Assembly (NCBI RefSeq): GCF_000003815.2
Contig: NW_023365787.1
Coordinates: 26,192 to 73,757, forward strand
Source of the DNA: Branchiostoma floridae
Taxonomy: Eukaryota; Chordata; Leptocardii; Amphioxiformes; Branchiostomatidae
DNA length: 47,566 bases
Direction of reading: 5' to 3'
In this document: piece after piece, positions 14,801 to 26,800 of the stretch
How the letters are laid out: every line of letters starts with the position of its first letter
Numbering within the stretch: position 1 is the first letter of the stretch
Position numbers and translations under genes: made by a program
The notes under the pieces: model-generated
Databases searched by the model: none
What the model was told of the DNA's origin: nothing
What the model saw: the letters and a program-made list of their open reading frames with translations, nothing else

Positions 14801-17800
14801 TTCTAATTCTACCATGACCCCTGTTGCCTGACAATTTCAGTTTGGTGATGGTGTTGATGCAGTTATTAGATCTTTTTGCATGACACTGTCCAGACCACCT
14901 GAGACGGCGAGACAACAACACTAAGGTGATGTGGCACAGTGTATTTACTGCAACATCATTTGTGAGTATTGTGTATCGTATATGTCAAACACTGTGATCT
15001 TTATTGTTGTAGGCTATGCCCGAATCAGCAATGTTGAGTTTGATCGGACTGGTCAGGAGGGATGGACGGATCGCTACGATCCCCGCTACTCTCTGGCATT
15101 CATTGACCTTGGAGATGTCCCGGCCGACAGACCATCATTTGTTGACAACAGCGTCTTCCACCACGGATTTGCTCCCGGCATCGGGGTGTTTGGAACAAAC
15201 AACCTCAACTTGACAAGCAATGTTGTGCACCACACCGTTGGGCAAGGTGTGTAAAGTTTAATTTACAATGTTCTCTGTACAAAACTAATTGAAAGTGTTC
15301 GTAACAAGCCAGTAATTCAGCAACCACCTGTCACCTTTCCCAGGCCAATACTGAATATAGATACTGACTGGTCCTACTTCATGCTGCAGCTTACTGCTGC
15401 AGTGTGAACAATATTGTCCCAAATGTATTTCTCATCATGGCAAGATATATACTAGATAATAGATAAAACAACTGGTTGTCGTACGAATATCAGCCAGTAA
15501 TGTTACCAACCAGATGAAATTGTTCAAGAAAGAGGCAGTACACCTTTTTTTCTGAAAAATGTTAAAGGATTGCAGTCTTAAAAAGATGAGGAGATACCTT
15601 TTTTTATTTTTATTATACGTAATATGTTAAATTCAAGAAGTGTCTGCTATGTTTGTTGTTCAGAAGAATACAATTACCTTATTCTTTTTCTTTTTTTACC
15701 ATATAAAGGTATAAACCTAGTTAGCAAATTTTATTTCTATACCATTCATTTCCAGTAATGAAAATGATGCCCTCTTTCAATTGGGAAACAGCAAAATGTA
15801 CTTGGACAATTTTAAGTGACCATTAAGTACAGCATCTTAAAAATCATGTATGAAATCACATATTTTTTAGAAAAAGTAGAATCAGAAAATATATATCAAA
15901 TCTATACCTGAAACTGTGTACTACTAAGTGCAGATCTTCTCCAAACTCTGTTTTTATCTTAATGATTATGTAACAGTGAGGTTCAAGCACCATCAAACTG
16001 ACCATGCCAAACGGGACCATCCCTTTTGGCGTAATGGTTTAGGGCATTGCATTTGTCTTCTGGTGGCCCTGATTTGAATCCCGGGAGCCAGGAGACTACT
16101 TTTTTCTTAGATAAAGATAATGATGATATGATTGACTACTCTGCAGGTATAATTTTGACGGGGATGGGGAACCTCCTGAGTGACACCCTGATCACCCATT
16201 CCATCTGGCCTGGAACCTACCAGGACCGTTATGAGTCAGCAAGTCAGAAGTGGGAGGGAGCTCTGGAGGTTCAGGATGCTACCAATGTTATACTGAAGGT
16301 ATAACATTACACTCACATATGAATGTGTGGAAATGTGAAATGGCTGCTGCTGGGTTGGGTGCTGATGTCAATTAATTTTGGTTGTTGAGTGGGGTACCAA
16401 TTCCCCCTGCGAACCATAAAAAGTAGTTGCTGGGTGGGTAAGACAGTTGCTATAATAAGCAGAGGGTCTTGACTAGTATGTGAAGTTGGACAGGATTGTT
16501 TTCATATGACTTGTGACTAATATGCAAGACACACATCTAGTGTACAAGTTAATGACAAATTCCTCATTCATTGCATATCAGGTGTGCATGCAGTGCCGTG
16601 AGTGCATGTAGATGCGTATGTATGATGCATTGCATTCTATTCTGTATCCCAACTTATGCAGCTCTGATTACACTGCTACTTCTGACAGACATAACACACT
16701 GTGCTCGTGGTAATTGTTGAAAAATAACAGACATATTACTTTATAAGGAAATTTTGGCATTTTATTTTCACCACCTACCCATGTGGCCTGAAATGCCAAT
16801 AAGTACTACACATAAGTTAGCTTATGTGCCAATAAGTAAGCTTCCCCATAATATACTTTATACATGTACCATTAAGTTTCTGTACTTGTTCATTGTGACT
16901 TCAGGGCAACCACATTGCTGGAGCAGAGCGTGTTGGAATCCACATGGACGGGGAACCATGCACAGATGACAGCTGGGGCTGGAGTGACAACGTGATTCAC
17001 ACAGGTAAAACATAATGGCAGTTTTTTTTTTTATATCGCCCCATAACCCAGAGGTTCTGGATTCAAATTTGTTGATATAATAAATTGCAACTGATTCAAA
17101 TTTGTTGATATGCAACTGATCGCCGCTTTTCCTTCAAGAGATTAATTGCCATTGACCATTTTTACATGACAAAGGTGATGGAGCATAGTTATTTGAATGA
17201 CTTTGGTGATTGATCTTCTTTTAGAAATGTATATATAAATTAGAGATAGTGCAGGCTCCCAGGTGCATTTGACCCACAATGAAAGCATCCACACAGCTTC
17301 ACATATTTGAAGTAACCTCAGGCTGATACAGTTTGTATGCTAAGTATAGGACCAGCTTAAAATTCCTTCCACTGAGACCAATGTGTGTGATAGCATTTGA
17401 ATTTGCATTTTCAATTTGGTAGCTTTTAAGTCATCTAAAATGTAAGAAATTGAAACTATCTAGTCTTGTTATGTGGCTGCATACAAAGTAGATTGTAGAC
17501 CTATCATATTCATAATGTAATGCTTGAAACCTTTTCTTATGACCAGGGATTGGGTAATCACGATCATGGTAAATAATTTTGGGCAATTTTATATGTCAAC
17601 AGGTCCTGCATTTATTTTGTGGTGATCTTTTTTTTTTGTACAGTTAGCATTATCTTTCACTGCCTTCTTGGTATATGTCTAACATATATTTGGTCTTGTT
17701 CCTTTAACTTATAGCTATTCATGGCATCCATATCTATATGGATGGCGTGGGTGAGTGCTCCAGGGTCCGGAACTTTGTCATCTGGAAGTGCTTCAGCTAT

Positions 17801-20800
17801 GGCGTGTACTTCCAGTCTAAGGACAGTGCAGTTCTGGAGAGCAACACTCTTGTAGACAATGGAATTGGCTCATTCCTTTCAATCATAGGACCAGAATCTC
17901 TCAGCCACGTGGTTTGTCAACCTTTCCTATGTACACTTTGTAATGATGCAGTAAACTACATGTCTGGCAAGATGAATATTAAGTAATAGCAAATCAAACT
18001 CACACCCTGTAATATGTGCACTCCAACATATTCACCCTGTCTAGCATTATCTATCATAATCATGATGGTAGATCTAATTAGCTCTGTGTTGTTGCATTAA
18101 CAGTTGAACATTGATACATGTATGATTGTTGCTTTACAGAAATGAATATCAGTTAAAGATTATGATACAATTTTAAACATTACAACGAATTTACCGTACA
18201 CAAAAGCTTTTGTTCAGTCCTCTGATCCTTTTCAAGGTGTAATGGCCCAAAGCCTATGTCCAGACTAGAAGTGTGACATCAGCAAAGGGTCAAAGGTGTT
18301 TGGAAGTCGGTCTTGGTTGAGGGAAAGTTGATGGGCTCTGATGTAGATGGCCTCTTTCACTCCCTGAGAAACTAATCCTGTTCAGAATCCTTTGCTAATG
18401 TCACAATTCTGGTTTGGATGTATGACATACTATAGGCTTTGGGTCATTTCAATTTGAAAATGATTAGAGGACTGATCAAAAGCTTGTTGGTAAGCACTTT
18501 ATTTTTGTGTACGGTTATAAAGTTTAAAATTGTATCATAATATTGATTACCGTCACAGTGAACTGACAGTTTACAGTATCGGTTAAAGATGATTGTTTGA
18601 CATAATGATAAACTGTTACAATTATATTTTAATGTCAAGAAGACCAGGATGATTAGTGGTATTCCCAAGGTTTTTCTTTAGTACAGTCTCAATGTCTCTG
18701 TATTAATCATCTCATACAATGTAAACGTACAGTATACGTGTAGGTCTAATAAATAATTGTTTTGTATTAAATAATATATAATATATTGCCAATGATCATG
18801 CAACAGATCACAGCAGTAACCAATGTCTTTTTATAATTGTTTAGATGGTGGACAAGACTGTTACAGTCAGAAATTCCCTCTACGTCGGACGTAGTTCAGC
18901 ATTCGACTGTGAGACTGACGTTGTGGACTGGGATGATGACAACTTCAAAATTGCGAGAAAAGTGGGCGGCATAGGGTTCAAGAGCGGCAAGGGAGATAGC
19001 CCCGGAGGTTTTATTGGGTCGTCGCTTGGTAACTTCATGTCTGGCGACAGTGGCTCCCCGCTGCATCCATGGGACAACCAAATGGCCTACCCTAGCCTGG
19101 GGGGAAGCTCATTGTTTAGTGGTAAGTCCAAATTCACACAACACCTCATGTTTCATCGTAATGGGTATTTTTAGCTGTCTCTCAACATTTCAACACTTAT
19201 TAAGTTTTTGAATGTTTTTAGGAAATATCTTTAGAAGGGACAAGAAATTCCAGAGAAAATTGTAGACTTAAAAGAAGGACTCGTATGAACTGTTGACACT
19301 CAGTCGGACGTCTTCAGTTGGACACGTATCCCATTCCAAACACCCATTGTACAAAATTGAGTTTACCTTTATACCAAAATACCTGCATGCTAGACTAAGT
19401 ATGTTTTCATCAATCAATCAATCATTCACTGGCATCATACTCTGATGCATAGCAGCTACAGACATTGACAGTTCACACCAGGTTGGTCTGTCCTAGGTGT
19501 ACTCCCTCCATTGGTTCTGGAGACCCCCAGCTCTTTGATGATCTTTGAAGATCTGGTCTTCTTGGGCATTTCCAAGCAGAGTTTGGGTCCGAGGTTGTCA
19601 GTTTTATCACATCCTGAGTGGAAACTGCTCTTGATGCATGTCCTAGGAAGGTCATCCTTTGCTTGGCAATTCTGGAACTGATGTTTTATCTTTGCTTCTT
19701 GTAGGTGTGACCTTTGCGAATTACAATGAAGCATGTGGCAAAGAGGACGTTGCACTGCATACCTGGTCAGGAAATGAGGATGGGACACACCCTGTTTCAA
19801 CTGAGGCTCTTCATTTTGACAATGTACCTGTTGACAACAGGGTATTCATTGACAGACCCAGTGTTAGGTAGGTACCAAACACATTGTACAAAAACTATTA
19901 AGGGTAACACAGAATGCTTTCAAAAATGTTTGCTGTCTGAGAATTTGTTATAAGAGCTACAGGCTGATGTGATTGAACAATACCAATTTGAAAGCAAAAG
20001 GTTATGCTATCTAGCATGCAACACAAGCTTGAAATAGAACTGCGTACATGGATACCTGGATACTGCATAATACATGTAGTCAACGAAACCTCTTCCTATC
20101 TATAGTGGACTTGTTTCGTTACAAAAAAGATTGCATTTACGAAAGGCATTAACTTCAAACTTTGCAACTTAAAGTTGATGTAGGCTTTCAGGCGCTCTGC
20201 TTTGATCTAGAAATTCCGTTTTTGTAACTCCAATAGATATGATGCGTTTCTAACCAAAAGCCCTTTGCTCAGTTACTGTCACAGTTAAACTGTACAGTAG
20301 CAGTACTGTATCACATATTTATACAACAAGTTGAGGGACTTTTGTTTAAAGAATGAATGGAGGCTGGTATTAACAGTATTAAAAGGCATGCACAAATGTA
20401 AAAAAAAGAAACATGCTCTGAATGCCTGACCTTGTAACCACAGGGCGATCAATCCCTCTGACTGCGTTGACATGCCCTGTGACGGCAAGCTACAATTGGC
20501 CATTGACGACAAAGACGATACGTTGCTGGAGCTCGGAGCACCAGGAGCTGTCATTGGACAGTCTGACTGGGAGTGGGATGGAGACGCCCGGTACGGCAGA
20601 GGAGACTATCGAATCCCCAGCACCATGCTCTCTGACCTGTCTGGAAACAAGATTGACCCCTCGGACCTTGCACCAAATGGACCAGGTATGGAATTATTTT
20701 GAATGATTTTTTTGGTCATGGCCATTACAGCATATTTAGCCTGCTTAAGCCCGTGGTCATATTGAGAAATTAAGATGGCACACACTGCTTCCTCTACCTA

Positions 20801-23800
20801 ATACAATGTATCACTCAGCACTTATGGAACGAGTATGATCATGGTAAACAAAAATACTTGTGCAACCAGTTGCTTGCACGAGTATCAGGGCTAAAGGCCA
20901 TAAAATAGAAAAGGCACAGCCCTATCCACCTTACAGGACCAAAGATGTGGGAATTCATCTGATGAGTGCTGACTCAGAGATTAGAATAGACGTTGTACTT
21001 ACTGTGATAATGAACACCAGATTACATAATATTGCCAGGTCACACATCCCAGAAGAAGGTGTCTAAAGAGGTCTTCGGTTCAATAGTCCCCAGTGTAATG
21101 CACGCCTTTAACAATTTATATCTAATTATAAACTTTGCATATCTTTATGTTGCACTTGCAATCTCTCATGAAAAACACACCGTGTTTCAAAGAGGCAGAA
21201 TCATGTAACATGGCAGATCAAAGACGTGAACCACAGTTATGTTTTTGGTTCTCTTCAATTACTATTATTACTAAACTTTTTCCCTTTGATGTGATGAGTT
21301 CAACTTTTTTGATTTTTACTATAATTATGTTTGATGTGCACCCCCAGGTATTGTTCGGAATAACCAGTGTACGAAAGATGACGACATGCAAGCCTACTTG
21401 TGCACTGGCATTAACTACAAGATGCTGACAATCGAGAGCATGGATGCAGACACCGAGACCCGACGTCTCTCACCTATTGGCATTTTGAGTAACGGCTACA
21501 TTGACCTGGTCAATGGACCCCAGGTAAGCATTCCGTAGATACATCTAAATAACATTATGAAATTCATCCTAATTTGAAATGGTGTTAACTTTTTTTGGAG
21601 TTATAATAGATGATGGAAAATTGTTCCTAGTGTAAAGTTATCTCAATTTTCCTGTTCAGTTCATTTGGAAAGGAAAGCAAATGCTCAAATAAACTTGTCT
21701 GTAACATATGCAGTATACAATATTTATTCAAATGCCATTTGGACTATATCAGCAAGAAGGAACTGCTTTGACATGTACTTGGCACATAAAAGTTTTTTTT
21801 TTTTTGGTCATCACTAAACTTTGTTCGATTATAATGATGTCACATAATGTACTTCTCCAAATTTTTGTGGTGGTTTTATGCTGACTTCGTAGATTTTGTG
21901 GTGACCACTTCCCTGCAAGCTTGGAAATACAACTGTTATGTTTCCATTGCTGACATGTGACAATAGTATAGCACTTAAAGGAAATATTAGAATAACTGCA
22001 AATACTCCTGGACCATTTTCTCCTCACTGTAAGATGAAATCACTTGGAACTTAGAAAGGTATTTACAGTTGCTTGTTTTCCACCTTACAGGACCATGGAT
22101 GGTGCTCAGGCTACACCTGCTCCAAGCGTATCTCCACCTTCCAGATTGTAGTGGCAGAGGGCGAGGACTATCTCATACACTTCAGCGGCGTCTCACCCCG
22201 CGAATCCCGTCACTACCTGCTGGATGCAGAAGACGACAACACCGTGATTGTCGGCATGTACTTCTCCAACCCTGAGAGGCTTGACATCTATGCTGACGGC
22301 ATCTACGTCGAACCGAAGAACGCTGCGCCAGGTGGTAACGGTGCCGTGTTGCCTGGAAATTATAAACCAACACACCAGGATGATGCTGGAGCAAACTTCA
22401 TGGACATTGAAAAGCAGACGCTATACTTCCTCTTGAAGGGTACAACTGTCATCGACATCAAGACCTCCGACGTGATCACTGTCGCTTTTGGGCTCCCACC
22501 AGTCACTCTGGACGATTTCTTCGGAGAGAACTTGGTGCAAAACCTCTGTGGTTTCCTGAATATCCCGACCAACAAGGTTCGCCGAATGAATGTTGTGAGC
22601 GAGGCCGGGAAACGACGCCGGCGTGCTGCCGGTGGGGTCACTGTGGAACTGCAGATTGGAGATCCACCAAGCCAGACCGTCGACGGCACTGTCCAGGACA
22701 GTTTGTCATACGACCAGCTGAAAGCACTGGAGGCTACCCTCATTGATGCCCTTCAATCAGGCAAGTATATTTGCTTAATTAGTACAAAAAACATTTTCAT
22801 TAATGATGGGTGTTTTTACCAATACACATGTACATGGTGTGTTTTTTGTTGAGTAAGTGTAAATGAAAGAATTTAAAATCTTAGGTATGTATAGATAAGC
22901 TTGAGAAAATGAGGATTCTGAACTGATTAAGTTTTCGCCCAAATTTTATGCTGGTTGATTATAGGTTTGTAATTGATATATTGCTAATGTCGTTCCTAAT
23001 ACCACAGATTAACTCTAACAGTACATAATGTATCATTCTGTAGTACAGATATATAATTGATGTTTCTTATATTTATCATAAACAGGAGCACTGTCAAGCA
23101 TCTTGGGAGTAAATGTGACAAGTGCGTCCATCAACGGGCCTGTTCCCCCGGTTGGAAGCGAGGAGTGGTCCCAGCTGACTGTGGAGCCCGCCGTCGCGGA
23201 GACGTACACCACTCCGTCATCCCTCCGCATGGCGGCTGAGCCTGAACCACTGCACGAAGGAGCTGGCTTCAGCGTACAGCCAAAGATCCAGGCACTGGAT
23301 ACCGAGGTGTGCATTTTTGTACAGAAGTGAACAGATGGGTGACCATGTGGTTAGAATTGTTGACGGGGACTCAAAAGGTTTAAATCCCACTCCAAAGCAT
23401 AATGATCTGCCATTTCCTCACTCAACACAATTGGATGAAATGATCATGAGTATCTGACCTTTCACAGAAGGGGCATTAAGCCTTAAGGTTCCGTATTTGA
23501 GGAGAGCCTTGATCTTGGACGTAGGGGTCCTTCCAGTGTGAATGTTATCAAAGTTATCTAATTGTACTAAACATACAAAATCTCAGTCTGGTGACTGTGT
23601 AACTCCTTATAGAAGTTACAATAACTGGTTGATACAAATGTCTAAGATCAGTCCCATGCATGTTTAGAAGGAGAGACACCTTTTCCTTGGGCAAAGATTA
23701 AAGATAACTGTGACAGTTACTATACTTAAAAGGAAAGGGTACACATAGTGTGCTGGTCAAATTTTATCAGCATCAAAAGATCTCTTAAGAGATTCTTGAT

Positions 23801-26800
23801 AAATTGAGATAATCATTATGATCCTCAGATTAATGACCAAGAAAGTTCACTACGAATTTTGGAACACTTTTAAACCAATATCGATGGTTTTCCATTTTTA
23901 GGGTAATGTCATCACCCATCTCGGCTACTCTGACTCCCCCTGGGAGATCACGGCAACATTGCAGCTTGGGTCAGGGTCTGATGTACGTGCCCTGCTGAAA
24001 GGCACCACCAGTGTCCCGTATGTCAACGGATGGGCCAACTTCACTGACCTGGAGATCACTCACAGGTAAGGTCGCACAACTTTAATCATCCAAATGTCAT
24101 ACCCCCATTCTGATACTTATGACCCTTCCGGTAAAAGTGGTGTGTTCCTGACGTCACTACTTGAGATAGAAGGCCACAACTGTTATTTAAAGTAGTTTGT
24201 ACATGTATGACAGATAAGCTAGGTGACATAAGCGTACATCACCGTGAATTTCATCTAACTTGATATTTTTGAGGAAGAAAATTATAGACTTGTTTCTGAC
24301 GGTGTGTTTCTCTATAATCATATAGTGGTGAGGACTACACCATCCACTTCACAGTGAGCAGGGACACCCAGACACCTCTGCTGGTGTTCTCCCAGCCTCT
24401 GACTGTGGCTACCAAGCCTGTGACAGGTACGTATCTATTGATTTTGTTCATCTGTACCACTGTGTCTTATATATGTTGTGTGGTGTATGATGTATGTGAC
24501 ATCACAACTGTGTCTTATAAGCCTATGTGGGCTGGGCATGTAATAGCGGCCAAAACCTGCAAATAAATTTTCATTTGTTTGCCAATATTGTATGGACTAT
24601 TGGTAAATTCCTTCATCTCATTCCAGTTGGTGTGCTGAGCCAACCAGAGACAGCGACAGTGAACCAACCCTTCAGCCTACAGATGGAACTCAGGGATGCT
24701 GTGACTGGTCAGGCAATACCTGACATCGCCTGGAAGGTATGCATAGACTAACATTATGATACACTATGCCAGAAGGGATTTCATGTCATTGGGTCATCAT
24801 CTTGACATCATCGTCAACTAACAATTAACCCCAAATTTTAATACAATTGACATATCCTAATGGCATCAGGTGTAGTAAAGTTGTGTAATTCAGAGTCAAT
24901 CGCCTTGTTCTGAAAACAGTATACACAATATACATGTAAATTTGTTAATGGGCCTGACAACAAATTACGAGAACTCTAAATGGCATACTCGGTACCCATG
25001 CGATAGTCACAATAGTTTTAGCTTTGTCAATATTTGGTCCAATATTTGTTTAGAAGCTCAACATATTTGTGAAATTTGGGACATACAATTTTCTGTCAGT
25101 CAAATTGTTGACTTATTTCCACCATTATGCATTTGATGTTAGCTGCCCAAAATAATCATTAAAAGTTTTGATAATATAATTGAACTTTAAGGACTTTAAG
25201 AGTGACTGATTTTTTTTTTACAACGCAAATAAACACCAAAAACATTATTTGTTTCGCCTATTCAGGGGCTGACCTGGACTGTAACCGTCTCTCTGGTGAA
25301 ACCGTTCCCTGAAATGTACAACGGCAGCCTCTCTGGGGAGACCTCGGCCACCTTCAACCCCCTCACCGGTTACGCAACCTTCGTCAACCTTCAGCTGTCT
25401 GACATCAGGTAAATTAACAGTTTAACATTCTCTTTTTCGATTTTTGACATGTTGTTGAATCTGACAGGTATTTTGCCATTTGAGGTAAATGTCAAATGTT
25501 GGTACATGTATGTCAGTTCTGAAGCACCTACAAATGTAGATAAGAAGTGTTCGTTGTAATTGAAATTTTGAGCACACATACTGGAAAACATTCAATGTAT
25601 GACGTACAAGTCAAGTCTTGGGTCAAATTTGGTCTATTTTAGACATTATTCATAAATCAAAATCAAGTTAAATGGCCATTGATTAAATCACATCAATAGC
25701 ATTTTTTAAGAACTTGTCATTTATGTTCGTTTTACTTTTAACAGCCGTTACCAGCTGGAATTCCACGTGACAAACGACCAAAACATGGCAGAGTACGACT
25801 TCACCTACGCCCCTGACCCCATCGACGTCTTCCCATCGGGCTACCACGTTCCAGGGGGGGTGGAGAAAGCAGTGCAGATCAAATTTGACGCTGACTTCGC
25901 CACCGTGCAGGAGCACGAGTCGCACTTCGAGATCTTCATGATGAACGAACTGAACGCAAAGTACAGCGATGTCTACATCTCTGCCGTGGATGCTTCTTCA
26001 GGTTTGTTGTGTGGTCACTGCAAAAAACGCGAACATAAAACCACCATGAACATTTATGCATTTTACCGTAATCAACTTGAAGAGATTGCAAGAATTGATT
26101 AATGCACTTAAAAAGAGTTAGATGATTCAGACCTTTGAATATGGAATTGTACAACTTTGATATGAAAGAGGACTCTAATGTCCTCTTTCTATACTGTCCA
26201 TCAGTTTATAAGACTTGGACCTATTCACTATGCATATAATAAATTCTTCTACCTTCCATCATCCTAGGAAGCATCATTGTGGACTTCACCTTGACTGGTC
26301 CAGAGGAGGAGGTCGATGCTGTCCTCCTGCGTCTGTGGGAGGCGGTCAACCAGCCGATGACCGTGACCTTTGCCGGGAACACCATGTCGACTCTCCCCAT
26401 CATGTTCGTGAACAGGGAGCGCTACTACGGTACCAGTGTGGTAAGTGGTCAACCATTGATATTAAAACTTGTACGTATTAGGAAAAAAAGGAAAGTGATC
26501 TCGATCCTGGTTTTAGCTAATACTGAAGAGCTAGCCTTTCACTAATCATGATACAGAGAGCAGATGCTATGTACAGTATTTACAGGTTCATTGTACCTGG
26601 GTAATTCCACTAGCTCTTTTCAACAAGTACAATGAAAAGTGGACCATGGCTTAATGGAATAAGGACATGTACAGCAACCCTTTCCGGTACCGTACAAGTC
26701 GGGTGAACAACACTGCCAGAATTAAACTCACAGCCTCTAGTTCCTAAGGCAGGGCCTCTAACAGTGCACTGAACTACACACCCTACTAGTCCGCTTGTTG

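Noticed and set aside
16022-16110. Functional tRNA gene
   Set aside because: A and B boxes are present but no acceptor stem pairing or proper anticodon arm; fits a SINE head.
22360-22743. 127-residue minus-strand open frame
   Set aside because: Antisense shadow of exon 26.
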